Assembly (NCBI GenBank): GCA_022836615.1
Contig: MU405355.1
Span: 31,800-95,799 of the forward strand
DNA from: Annulohypoxylon bovei var. microspora
Lineage: Eukaryota > Ascomycota > Sordariomycetes > Xylariales > Hypoxylaceae
Reading direction: 5' to 3'
Length of the DNA: 64,000 nt
The notes below the pieces were generated by a model that ran no database searches, had not been told where the DNA came from, and was given only the letters and a program-made list of their open reading frames with translations. The position numbers and the translations under genes were made by a program. Positions 24,568-36,820 of this stretch are shown in pieces. Each line of letters starts with the position of its first letter. Within the stretch, counting starts at the first letter, position 1.

Positions 24568-24770
24568 AATTAAGAGTCTCATTCGCTTGAAATCCGGTTG
24601 TTGCGCTAGGCCGGATAGATCACTACCCATAGAAGGGGGCCACCCATAAACCGTAAGTCACAGGTTCGAATCACACTGAAAGACGATGGCGTAGTAAATG
24701 AGCTTTTAGCAAGTTTCCGCCTGTATACAGTCAGAACCTGTCAGATATAAGATAAGATTATGATTGCATA
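24534..24770 (+). repeat. Candidate tRNA-derived SINE-like unit
   Basis: The head has an A-box-like GGTCTAGTGG near 24548, and a B-box-like GGTTCGAATCAC lies about 115 bp downstream (24663). That spacing is longer than in a normal tRNA. The same ~35-bp head recurs at 24775-24808 and, inverted, at 24250-24284. Suggests Pol III-type retroposons; low certainty on limits. Confidence 0.45.
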
Positions 24771-24880
24771 AATAATACCTTCCTTTTGGTCTAGTGGTTT
24801 ATCCGACAGAAGTCCCACAACACACCCGTCTACCAAAAAGTAAGCAGGTCAACCAACAAACGTCACCCGCACAAAAAGAG

Positions 24881-24953
24881 AGGCCACCCTGGGAGTCGAA
24901 CCCAGAATCTCCTGATTCGTAGTCAGACGCCTTAACCATTGGGCCAAGCGGCC
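24881..24953 (-). tRNA. tRNA-Arg (anticodon ACG)
   Basis: A 73-nt cloverleaf on the minus strand. The acceptor stem GGCCGCT pairs with GGTGGCC, allowing two wobble pairs. The anticodon stem TCTGA/TCAGG encloses the loop CTACGAA, so the anticodon is ACG, read as ICG for CGU/CGC/CGA codons. The T arm CTGGG-TTCGACT-CCCAG is perfect. No intron and no encoded CCA, as expected for a nuclear gene. A T-rich stretch follows the 3' end. Confidence 0.95.
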
Positions 24954-25575
24954 TTGCTAACGCCATGTTGTTGCTGTTGTTTTGCCAGGATTAGATGAAA
25001 GAAACGATGGGCAATTTTGTGCTATGAGTCTACGGGTATGGTTGTGAGTAGTAGGATGGAAAAGTTTGCGTGTTTGATGTGGGTATGTGGTGGGTATGAG
25101 GCTCTACACTAGGGGTTGGTGTTTGGTAATAGGAAGATTGGGATATGAGTCTAGTTCAAGCTGATCCACATGAAGCATCTTTGGATGTAGTTCGGTTAGA
25201 AAAATCAGTTGGAAGTGGGCGGCCCTTTTAACTCTAGTTGAATTTATAGGCACTCATGGGATAGCGAGGTCATATTCCATTCATAATCATAGTTAATCAT
25301 TTTTCTGAACTCATCTAACAAGTCTATCCCAGTCCGCGGAAACCCAGCGTATGCCGGTGCCGGTTTTACGCAGTGTGCAAAGCGAGGCTTACAAATCATA
25401 AGCTTTTCAAATCCAAGGGCTACGGCTCCATGCCTCGATGTCCATTCTATAGACCCCCGAGCCGTGACCATGCATGTGTGGATTCCTGAATTTCGTACTA
25501 TGATTATATAGTACTGCCTGCGAACGACAATGTTCGCACGGCCCTCGAGACCAGTTGTGGGAGGTGAAGGGTATC

Positions 25576-27579
25576 TTAGACTGCACCGGCAGCCAACATC
25601 TTCTTTCGGAGGTAGTTCTTGTACTCTCCTATCGTGCCTTCCCACGGCTTGATGGTTCGGTTCTCGCATACAAGAATCTGCTTGGCAATCTTGTCGAGCA
25701 ATCTGTTATCTTGTTAGTTTCTGTTTATAAAAAGTCGAATAGAAGACAGTTCTTACCTGAAGTCGTGGGAGACCACAATCACACCACCAGTGAAGTTGTC
25801 GATGGCATCAGCCAAGGCGTCGATGGTGGGGATATCCAAACCGTTTGTAGGTTCGTCGAGAAGAAGCATGTTAGGTGAATCAATGGCAAGTAGGGCAAAC
25901 ACGATTCGACTCTTTTGACCCTCAGATAGGGTGCCCATTATAGCAGTCTGCGTAGGACCAGATACTCCGTATCTGCCAAGGCATTGTCGCCAGTACTGGT
26001 AGTCCTGTGACTTGTCACGATACTTGTCACGGACGAAGTCCAAGGCACTCTTGGTCAAGTCAAGTTGCTCGGCGCTGTGCTGGGAGTACAAGCCAAGCTT
26101 AAGATGCGTGTGGCGGCGAACAGAACCGGAAGTCGGGGAGATCTTTTGGGTCATCAGACGTAACAGGGTACTCTTTCCGACACCATTGGGTCCGACCAGG
26201 GCCGTTCGAGAATCCATATCGAAGCCGAGATCAATGTGGCGGTACAGGTCGTCCTTGGCCTCTCCCGAGTACGAAAATGTGACATCGTCGAAGGACAGAA
26301 CCGGAGGGGGAAGCTTATCGACGTCAGTGAATCGGAATCTGAAGTCCCGCTCTTCCTTGACTTCCTCGATGAGGCCGTCTGCAATCATCTTGTCGAGAAT
26401 CTTCTGTCGGGACTTGGCCTGTCGCACTAAGTTGGCGTAGGTACCGGCGCTGGCAATGAACTCCTTGATGTGCTTGATTTCCTCTTGCTGTTTCTTGTAG
26501 GCAGTCATCTGGTTGACCTCCTGCTCCTTGCGAGTCTTGTTGTAAGAGTCAAAGTTACCACCATAGTACATGAGCTGTTGCTTTCGCATGTCGATCATGT
26601 TGGTACACACTCCGTTAAGGAAATCCTGCGAGTGGGAAACCAGGATAAGTGTTCGCTCCCACTTCTTCATGTACTCCTCGAGCCACACGCAGGCTTCGAG
26701 ATCCAAATGGGCAGTTGGGTCGTCAAGAAGTAGCAAGGTCGGCTTGACGAAAAGTGCCTTAGCAAGAGCAACACGCATACGCCAACCACCAGACATATCC
26801 TTAGTTTTCTTGTGGATGGTGACCTTGTTGAAACCGAGACCGGTCAGGATAAGGGATGCACGCGTGGCAAAGGTCGAGGGATCCATCTTGTCCATGTGCT
26901 ATCGAGTTTTGTTAGCATGGTTTAGCAAAGCGACATGATGGGTGTATATATATACCTCATAAATATCCATTAGCACAGGGCTGTCAGGACCCTCGTCCTC
27001 AAGAAGCTGTTCGGCCATTCTATCTAGACGATCCATCTCCTTCTCAGCCTCCTTGAGAACCCACTCCAAAGCACCAAGTTCGGAGGGTGGGGCACCTTCA
27101 TTCAGGAGGTAGATATCGACGTGATCAGGGATGGGGTACTCTCGCGCAGCAATAGCCTTAAGCAGAGTACTCTTTCCACAACCGTTCTCACCAAGCAATC
27201 CATATCGACGTCCGAATGAGAGTTCGAGGTTGGTTTCGTTAAGTAAGACACGGCCGTGGAAGGTTAAGCTGGCACTGATAATCTTGACGTCCCTGCTAGT
27301 AGGTACGGAGGATAGGACACCGGTAGTGATACGGTCAGATAATCCATCCTTATCCATCTGGTTCGACATGGCCTTAGCCTTTTCCATCTTCTTGTCGTCG
27401 GTCGCGGGAACATCGTCAAGATCGGGAGGGGTGTCATCGCCGGCGACGGAGCCAGCAGCGCTAGCATTCTTAGATGCGGCCTTTGATCCAGCCTTGGATC
27501 GAGAGACGAGTGTCTTCTTCTCGCCTTTACCATCGGCGGCCTTCTTGGCGAGACGCTTTTCTTTAGATGCAGAAACCAT
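25576..27579 (-). CDS. ARB1: ABC-F ATPase ARB1 (60S ribosome biogenesis)
   Basis: Three exons (26956-27579, 25757-26898, 25576-25702) give 630 residues; yeast Arb1 is 610. Two ABC domains and no membrane segment define ABC-F. Domain 1 has Walker A GENGCGKST, signature MSGGWRMRVALA and Walker B LLLLDDPTAHLD. Domain 2 has Walker A GPNGVGKST, signature LSEGQKSRI and Walker B MLLLDEPTNGLD. Between them lies the basic ABC-F linker. The N-terminal ~90 residues are Lys/Ala-rich. The final exon restores the switch-His region (VSHDFRLLDKIAKQ) and ends at KKMLAAGAV. ARB1 shuttles between nucleus and cytoplasm and is needed for 40S/60S export and maturation in yeast (family knowledge). The start at 27579 (MVSASKEKRLAKKA) matches the family. 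Confidence 0.95.
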
Positions 27580-30004
27580 CTTGAATGAAGCCTTTTTATC
27601 TCTTGTTTTGTCTATTACCGACCGAGGAAAAAAAAGGAGATGATGAATGACGGATGACGGAAGACGGAAGACGGAAGTGATCAAAGTGATCGAATGGAAT
27701 TGATGAAAAGTGAAGAGATCTACCCCGCTTAGGCTGATTTATTATTGATAGCGATGGCGGGTTGTCGAATCTAGTCCACGATCACAAATGAATGAGACCG
27801 TAATTTTCAAATTAATGAGTGGAGAGGTATCGAAAAAGGGAGAAATATTATTGTTTCTCACGATTCGATATATTGTGGAAACAAAAAAGGAAAAAAAGTT
27901 CAATTATCCTCCGCGAACTTTTTTCGGATTGTTGAAATGTTAGGGGGATTGATGACGGTGGCAGAGTGGGAGGAAATCTTCGCGGGGGCGATAAAAGTTC
28001 CTTAGGTTCCAGTCTTTTTTTGGGTTGTCGCTTGGTGGGGCTTTGTTGGTGGGGCCTCGAAAATTTCCTCCTTTCACAAGTAAAATCTTCGCGATAATAA
28101 TCATTGTGGGCTAAATATGCCTGAGGCAACTAGGCAACTACCTCTTGCCCTATTAAAGAGCGAAAATAGTGACTAGTGGGGGCGGGTCTTTAACTCACCG
28201 CTTTCGTCTTACACAGTATAAAACTGTGAATCCACTGACGTCACTGTCACTATTCATAAACCCAAAGGATAACTTTCATCACCAACCAAACTTAATTCCT
28301 TAACATAATAAAAACATTAACTAAGTTACTCAGGCAAATTGCGGTGAATTCGCGAATACATTCTCGATCTCTTTAAACGACCCAATACCATACAAGTTAA
28401 ACAAGTTGCATCAATTAGGGGTGGAGAGATATAAAGTTGAAAGAATATTTGCTACAGATTGCTAGAAGGGTGAAACATGTTTTCCTTCTAAAAGAACCAA
28501 GTAAAGGCTGAATACCTTGGTAGAAACCTCACTTCTACGCCTAAGCACGACTGACGCCATAAGCCTACCTTTTTCAAAGACTTTCATCATGAAGCAAATT
28601 CAATCTATTCTTGGCTGTACCGATTTGTCGTGTAATATCACTCTCTCTCTAGCAGCTTTCCTTGAAGATGTCTATATTGACACCTATAGCACTTCTACCT
28701 ACTTCTGAAGCTATTCCGAATCTCTGAACGAGCTGCCATTAGCTCTTGATAAGCTGATCTAGCCACGATGAGGGCGCGATTCTCCCCCTGAACCTGGGAT
28801 GCGATTATTGTACAACTTTTTATGTTAAGCTTGGCATTACATTAAGCATCGAGTTCTTGAGTTCTTTGATGGAATTTTCGTTCTATTCTTGAATATCATA
28901 AGCGCAAAACTTTACGAGCTTTCGTAAAAATTGAGGTAAATTTCCTTGAGATGCTTCCCTCTTCGCTATAGGAATAGGTGCCCCCCTTTCCCCCCTTGGC
29001 TCCTATAGAACTGGCGATGTAGGTTTTGCACTGTCAACGCGCTCCTGCTTGAAAGCGTCCTTCGATTATTACCTACGCTACGTATTATCATTCTCTCAAG
29101 GCCATTGGTGCCATTGGTTTTCTTTGAAAACCGTCCTTCAAACCCCTTTTATGGCACTTTCTATTTCAAAGTCCTCGTGTCATACCTGAGATAAAGCGAG
29201 AAAGAACATTATAACATTCACACCTTAATATGATCCATGCTACTAATCGGAGTCCATGGGATGTGTATGACCGTAATCAAGCACCCGGTCGTTTGGTAAG
29301 CTGATTGAAGTTGATTTGTGTGCCTGTCGCCAGGTACATAATTACCCCAGCCTTTAGTGTGTCCTTGACGATATTTGCCCGCTTACAAGCAACAGAGATC
29401 ACATAGCCATGACAATAATGCTGTTGACAGAGTAAGTTTAGTTTCATCGAGAACTATAGTGGTAGTTCTGTCTTAGTAACGGAGAGACTACCTATGAGAT
29501 GTCCCACCTAATACTGCCCATCGTCAAAATCATACCCCGTAATGGCAAACTTTTAGTCTTGCCACATCACTATCGACGATTCGTTTAAATCCGTGAAAGA
29601 TCCCCCAACTTCAAATGCCTCGATACGCGGCTTTCAATTTTGATGTGAAGCGTACCCAGGTAGTCAACAACTGACATAGCACTTCACACCTTCGTGGTGC
29701 TTGCCCGATTAGAATTACCCCTCGAGTATGGAACCAACCAAATCTCATCAGAGTACGCCGCCTCAAAGCCTGGCTGATGGAAGTATCCTCTAGTGGTCTT
29801 TTTCGGGTTTTAACGCCATTAATCCTTGGCCTATGGTGAGCTCCCATTTGGGGTTGAGCTTGGCGAGTCTTGAGACTCGTATAAGGCCGATATGCCGTCG
29901 CTTTAATGCGACCTTTACTACCCACGACGGGGTTTAAATATGACTGAGCGTAGATTCCGTTCCGTATGAACTTGTTTTCATCCTCCAACTAGCCTTCAGA
30001 GTTA
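27580..30004. other. Intergenic region without a supported gene
   Basis: Contains the ARB1 5' region. A 125-codon minus-strand open frame at 29611-29988 and a 63-codon plus-strand frame at 28517-28708 have no recognised motif or splice context. No mobile element was recognised. Confidence 0.5.
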
Positions 30005-31282
30005 TTAGATAGGCCCCTTGAAGGCTCCATAAGCTCCGGGATTTATCGGACTTTCGTCATCATATCGAGGCGGTAAGTCGTGAGAGTGAAGCTCTGATCT
30101 CGAAGGGGTCCCGTCCAATTCTCCTCTTAAAGCCTCGCCGTAGATCTCGGCCGGTCGGTCCTGGTTTTGTAATTCGTGGTAAACTGTTGGCGTTTCCATT
30201 TCTCTCGCCCCGGGCCCCTGCCATATAGCATTCACGGGTGAAGGACCCTTTGGCGGTACTGCGGGTGGTCCACCTGCCGGCCCCTTCTCTTGGGACGCGG
30301 CGGCTGCCGCTTTCTGTTTATTCGATTGCCAGTGACGCCATAGTACCAAACCAGCTAAGCCGGCAAGTATTATAGCGCCGGCTGCTACGCCGATGCTGAG
30401 ACCTACTATCGCGCCGGCAGATAGGTGTGAACCGCTTGAAGAAGCCGTGGATTCTGACGTTGATGACGAGGCCGTGGCTGATGCACTTGACGTCGCTGCT
30501 GTTACTGAAGCAGGAGACCCTGAAGATAGTGAGATCAGCAATGTTCCAGAGATAGTGGCGTCATACAGTTACGGCCGTCGTATCGATCTCACCGATGGCT
30601 ATCATCCTAGCCAACTATGTCTCATCATATTTATAACGACAAACAGGGGTGAAACACAGAGGAGCTTTCAAAGTAAAGAAGAAGGAAAGTATAAACATAC
30701 CTGAATGGTTGCAGTCGTACTGCATATAGCAGTTCCTGTCACTGCGGACATACACAAGTATCGAATCCGTCTGCCAACATGTGAAATTTCCGTACCCGTT
30801 GTCTCCTGTTCCTGCATAATCGCCGGCCTGACCACTCGGATTGAGTACAGCCGTGAATTTGACACCTGTGTCGCTGAAATATCCTGTCGTTGTCGTGTTC
30901 GCCCAACTGCGATACTGCCCGGTAGTCACAGTCGTAACGTCATCTGGCGTAGAATCCGGGTTGCCAGCGTAATATGCAACTTCTGATGATACGTCACTTG
31001 AGTTCTGTGCGCTGGTGCAATTGGTCAATATCACATCTGTGATGGGTTTATGTTAGTGCCGGTCTAACCAAGGCGCTATATGAACCTGAAAATTGGACAA
31101 AGATAAAAGCTTTCAAATTCAACTTAGAGATGAAGCTAGAATCTATCCATCGCTCTAAGAGATGAAGATATTGAAATTTTCTTACTTTCGGCCTGACCCC
31201 GCGCCCATATTCGACTGGGTGTGCTCCGTGCCATGCTCCGTGAAGCACAGGCGACGACTAGTAGGCTCGTGGGGAAAAGCAT
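30005..31282 (-). CDS. Single-pass type I membrane protein, uncharacterised
   Basis: Three exons (31186-31282, 30701-31036, 30005-30519) keep frame throughout and give 315 residues. The N-terminus MLFPTSLLVVACASRSMA is a likely signal peptide. The ~110-residue extracellular part has several NxS/T sites and four to five cysteines (NCTSAQ, FTCWQTD, RNCYMQYDC). A Ser/Thr/Ala-rich stalk leads to one membrane helix, around residues 178-205 (AIVGLSIGVAAGAIILAGL). The ~110-residue cytoplasmic tail is Pro-rich and ends GAYGAFKGPI. This architecture is common among fungal Mid2/WSC-like surface sensors, but the sequence matches none I recognise. The second intron is long (181 nt), so its acceptor at 30520 is the least certain point. 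Confidence 0.72.
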
Positions 31283-32829
31283 GTTGAGGATGGGACTTTT
31301 ACCCTAAAAGCCTCGAGTTATGTCTCATGCAATGCCGGGGCTGGTACGCGGGGTGCTGAATATGGACCACTAAAGCCTTGGCTCTTGACTTTGTCGACGT
31401 GATGGTGTCATGCAGTATCCTAAAGAACCGCAAGATTCACTTGATGATCTAAGTAGTGGGAGGGAGTAGCAGACGACCCAAGATAACATCAAGATATCAA
31501 GGCGTCAGAAAAGAAAGAAAAGCAAAATATCTGAGGGAGTCCTTCAGGGGTGATGGAAATTGAAGCTTAGATCCCAGGACCCATGGGTTGCCGTGGTGGG
31601 GGCTTGCCGATCCCTTATATTATGTAAGATCGGTAGGCTATAAAACTTCTAGAAAAATTCCATTGGAATATGATTTGCTGAATGGTTATATGCCCTGTCA
31701 GCACTAGCTGCCATTAAATCCTGATATGGTGAAGCTGGACTTTGAATTGAGCATGGATGGACAACCGAATGCTACATAACATGGGCCAGTCCTAGTCACT
31801 TTAAGGGTTCAATGGTGCCTTATTCTTCTGGGACGATCTTGGCAAGCGGCGGGTCTTCCGCTTCCTCGCGATTTATTTCCTCGAAGTACGGCACATGTCA
31901 CCAGTTGATTCCAATGCCTCGGGTCTAAGCGAGTACTCGAGCTTTGAATGAACGTTTTAATGAACCTCAAATACCTAGACAAACAGGTAGGTCTATAGGC
32001 AGTATTACAGAGTCTATCATAACAAACATATCTTTTATGAATCCAGCATTTTGCTTGTGCTACGCGTCGACGGCATAGGTACGACTAATCTAAGTTTATC
32101 TCACACTAGTTAGAAGAGCCGTCCGCGCGTGACGTGATGTGCGATAGTATTATCGGGTGGACCGAGAAGTGCAACCAGCTCTACCAGGGTTAGAAATCGA
32201 TTTATGTATGTACGTTGCTCCCCAATAGACCCTGATCAGCGCTTGAGTCACATTTATGTATGCTACATGATAGGACAACTCACCTCAAGTCTCAAGAGAC
32301 TAACTACCCGAAACCTATCTCTCTAGTAAATTGCTAAAATGTTTGATATATAGTTAAAGCCGTATGATTGGCTTGCTTTTATATTGCTTGTTGATCGCAT
32401 TTAGGTAGATGATGCGATCTAGGGCAGCCCTATGCTGCACACTACTAAGTCTACATAGTACTTGTCAATTCACATACCTCTAGTTATTAGTTACCTACCT
32501 ATGTAGGTAGGTAGATTTCCTTTTTACTTTTGATGTACATAAATCAGGTAGGTGCATATATATTTTAACCCGAAATAAGACTCAAGAAAACGGCCTGTAA
32601 TAAAGTCTTGAAATAACGTGTTTATAGTAAATTCCCCATGTTTTTGCCAAGCTTTTCATCAAGCCTTTCTTTAAAAATCCCAGCAGTTAAGATCCAGCCC
32701 TCTTTTCTTTTTTTAAAATCCCCTCCCTCTCCCCACAATCCTTGCCAAAACACGGCTTGCACGCACATGCCTGCCTTTTTGGGCATGTTCGGTACACCAT
32801 TTTCTCGAAAAGTCTTAGTTTGACTTGGG
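31283..32829. other. Intergenic region bordering the AT-rich island
   Basis: No gene is supported. It includes the 5' region of the membrane protein gene and TAGG/CCTA motifs (for example 32497-32512, a palindromic arrangement). The base composition is normal up to the LTR start at 32830. Confidence 0.55.
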
Positions 32830-33045
32830 TGTGGATCCCCGATCTAAGGGTTTCCGCAGCAACGCTTGGACCACTTGCAGTGGTAAACGTAAATTATTAA
32901 AATAATTTTAAATTATATATAAATTTAATTAATTATAAAACTTAAATTAATTAATAATTTATATATAAATTTATTTTTATTAATATAAAATAATATTTAT
33001 TATATATAAATAATATTTTATATAATTAAAAAATTTAAATATATA
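32830..33045. repeat. Left LTR of the outer element (5' edge unmutated)
   Basis: The first ~55 bp (from TGTGGATCCCCGATC) have normal GC, then the sequence turns abruptly AT-only near 32890. It aligns base for base with 45351-45566. Confidence 0.85.
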
Positions 33046-36000
33046 AATAATTATTTACGTAAATAAAACGTTAATAATATAAATTAATTCATTTTTATAC
33101 CTTTTTTTTATATTTTTACACCTTTTATATTAATTTTTAAAATTATATTTAAAAGTTTTAATTCATTTAATAAATTAATAAATAAAATTAAAAATAAAAT
33201 TAAAAATAAAAATAAAATAATAATAAATATTTTTAATATTATTAAAATTTTTAATACCATTAATTTTATTAATTTTCAAAAAAATTATAATAATTTAATT
33301 TATTAAATCCATTTATAATTTAAATTATTAACTTTTAATTAAATAAAAATTAATAAAAATTTAAATAAAAACATAAATAATTAATTTAAACATATATTTA
33401 ATTTAATAATGAATTTTATAATAATTATAATAATAATAAAAACGGTTTAATCGTATTAATATTATATTAATAAAAATTTAACATCGGATTAAAATTAAAT
33501 TAAATTATTAAATTTATTATTATATAATTTAAATAAATTCTTAAATATTTATTATATTAAATAATATAATTTTAATTTATAATCGTTTTTATATTTAAAA
33601 TAACTTAAAAATCGTACGTTAAATAAACGTTTTTTTAATAAGAAATTTAATTTTTAAAAAATTAATATTTTAAATAAAATTTAAATTAATTAAAAAAGAA
33701 AAGTTAAATAAATTTAATTAAAAGTTATATTATTTATTAAAATATATAAGTTTTTTAAATATAAAAAAAAAAAAATGGTAATATTTTTATTATTAAAATT
33801 AATATAAATAAATTATACCGTTTTAAATAAATTTAATAAAATATAAAATAAATTAAAAATAACCTTAATATTTTATTTTTTATAAATTATAAAAATCTTT
33901 ATAAAATTATTAAATAATTTTTAATAAATAATAATTTATATATAAATATAAAAATTAATTTAAATTACATTTTTAAAAATAATATTTTAAATATTAAAAA
34001 AACACCACATGTTTTATAATTCATTTATTATATTTATAATTTTATTACCGTAATAAAATAAAAGTTTTATAAACTTTATAAAAAAAATATAAAAGGTTTT
34101 TTATAAACTTTTTATACGCATTAAAAATTCGCATTAAAATTATAAAATATTAATTAATTTATTATATATTTACGTATTAAATATATAATTATTACTTTAT
34201 AATTAAATCGGTCCTTTAAATATAACTTAAATAATAAAAAAAATAATATAATAAATAATTTTAATTATTTAAATATTAATTAAAAATAAAATATATAATA
34301 TATTTATAATAATTATTATATTTTATAATATAACGATACTTTTTTATAACTTATAAATTTTAAAAATAATAATAATTTAATTAAATATAATTTAATTAAA
34401 GCTTTAAAATTTAACGAAAATAATATTAATAATAATATAATAAGTAATAATATTAAATTTTAAATAAAATAATTAATAAATTAATTTAATTAAAAAGGAA
34501 AATAAATTTATAATAAAAACATTTAATAATAAATGTTTTAATTATAATAAAAAAGGTTATTAAATAAAAAATTATATTTAAAAACTATGTTTTTTTTAAA
34601 AGATTTTAATATATTTAATGAAATTTAAGAAAATTATATTAAAAAGTATTTTATTTAAAGAAAATAATAATAATTATTAAAAATTTAAAAAGAAAGTTTA
34701 AAATATTTATAATAAATGGAAAAATAAAAGTAATAATAAATAAATTTATTTCGTAAAAAATAAAAATGAAAAATAAAATTAATAAAATTTAATAAAAACA
34801 TTAATTAAATTAAATATTAATTTAAAGTTTATTAATTTATTTAATAATTTTAATAACGAAAATTAAAATAATTATATTTATTTAATGAAAATAAATAATA
34901 ATTTTAAATTATTATTATATAAAAATAAATTAATTAAAAAAAATATAAAAAATAATATAATTTTTTTATAATTAAATTAAATAATAAAAAATATTTTATA
35001 ACTTTTTTCGATTATAATTATATAATTTATTATGTTTTATAATCTTTAATAAAAAATTTATAAAAATATAAAATAAAATAATTATTTATTATAATAAAAA
35101 TAAATAATTTAAAACCATATATAACGAAAAATATTATTATTATAATAAAATTTAAAATTAAAAATAAATATAACATTTTATTTATAATATTAATAAAAAT
35201 CATTTCAAATAAAATATTTTTAAAAAACTTTACATTTAAAAAAAATATATTTTATAAATAAGAAATTTAATATAAAAACAAGGTAAATAAAGAAATTATT
35301 ATATTATAAAAATATAAAAAAAAACTTACTTTGGAATTAATTAATAAAATATTAATTAATTACATATAAAAATTAATTTTTAACATTTTTTATAAGTTTA
35401 AATTATAATAATATAAAGATATATTTATTATAAATAATGTAATTAACGTTTATTTAAATATTTATATTAATAAAATATTTAAATTTTTTAACGAAAAAAA
35501 ATAATAAATAAATATAATTACGAAAATATAATATTATATTAATATAAATGATTTTTTATTTATAAAATTTTTTTTAAAAAAGTATAACCCACGGTAAAAG
35601 TAAACATTACATGAATTTATTAAGAAATATAAAAGAAAAATTATTCGAAAAAATAAAAGTTTTTAAACTTTATTATTATTATTTACTTTTAAATAAAAAA
35701 ACATTTAATTAAATAATTATATTAAATAAAATAAATTTAAATATAATTTAATGTTTTTATTATAATTATTAAAAAATTAATAAACGTATAAAAAAAAATG
35801 TATATTTATTATTTAATATTATAAATTAAATTTAAAAGGTATTAAATTATAAATAATACATTTTTATTAATTTAAAAAATAAATTTTAACATATATTTAT
35901 ATATAAATTTTACCGTAAAAAAATAATTTTTATAACTTTATTCGGAATATACGAATAAATAATAATGTTATTTAATTTAATAAACACTTTAATAACATTT

Positions 36001-36521
36001 TAAGCACTTATAAAGGAAATTATAATTCTTTTCATTAAATAATTAATTAAATTATTAAATAATATAATAATATAAACCGATATAAAAAAATAATTATATG
36101 AACGATTTTTAATGGTTTTTAAACGTTTTACGGTATACGGCATAATTATTAACACTTTTAAATTTTAATTTTTTATTAAAGAAATTTTTTTTTTAATTTT
36201 ATTATTTTTAAAATTAACATTAAGGTAAACTTAATTAAAATAATAATAATTAAAAATTATTTTAAGCTTAAAATAATTATATAAATCAAAGCGTTTATTA
36301 ACGTAATAAATTATTTTAAACATTTAATAAAAAATTATTTAATAATAATAACTTCGTTAATAACCTTTATAAATAAATTTAAAAATAAATTTATTAAATT
36401 AAACGTAAAAGCGATAATAATATAAAAAAAGATTTATAATTTAATTACCACCATGTTAATAATATAATAATTTAATTAAAAATTATTTTTAATAATTAAA
36501 TTAAATATTAATAAATTACAT

Positions 36522-36820
36522 ATTAAATTAAAATGTAAAAGTCTTAATTTCATTTCTTAGTTTTAAGTTTAATTAGCTTCCACTTAAATAATTATTTTTT
36601 TAATCCATTATATATAAAGTTATATATAATTATTATTCATTTAATATACCTTTATTCGACCTTTTAATATATCGTTTTCTAACCTTGTTTTATATAATTA
36701 TTTATTATTTGTTATTTTAATTAACGATCCCCATTATATTTTAAACTTAAAAAAAATGTATTTAAACCTTTTTAAAAGCTTTTAATGCCTTTTTTATAAG
36801 AACTTCCCGGTTCCAATTCA
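36522..36820. repeat. Left LTR of the inner element
   Basis: Starts ATTAAATTAAAATGTAAAAG and ends CCCGGTTCCAATTCA. Matches 43264-43562 over its whole length, with differences mainly C/T or G/A. Confidence 0.82.

Larger units (their letters stand above)
23394..24880. other. Intergenic region with fold-back repeats
   Basis: The 3' side of INO80, with no supported gene. From 24250 it is occupied by the fold-back repeat and tRNA-like repeat heads described separately. The open frame at 24290-24475 lies inside the left arm and is an artefact. Confidence 0.6.

Noticed and set aside
29611..29988. 125-codon minus-strand open frame
   Set aside because: No family motif or convincing context; kept as unannotated.
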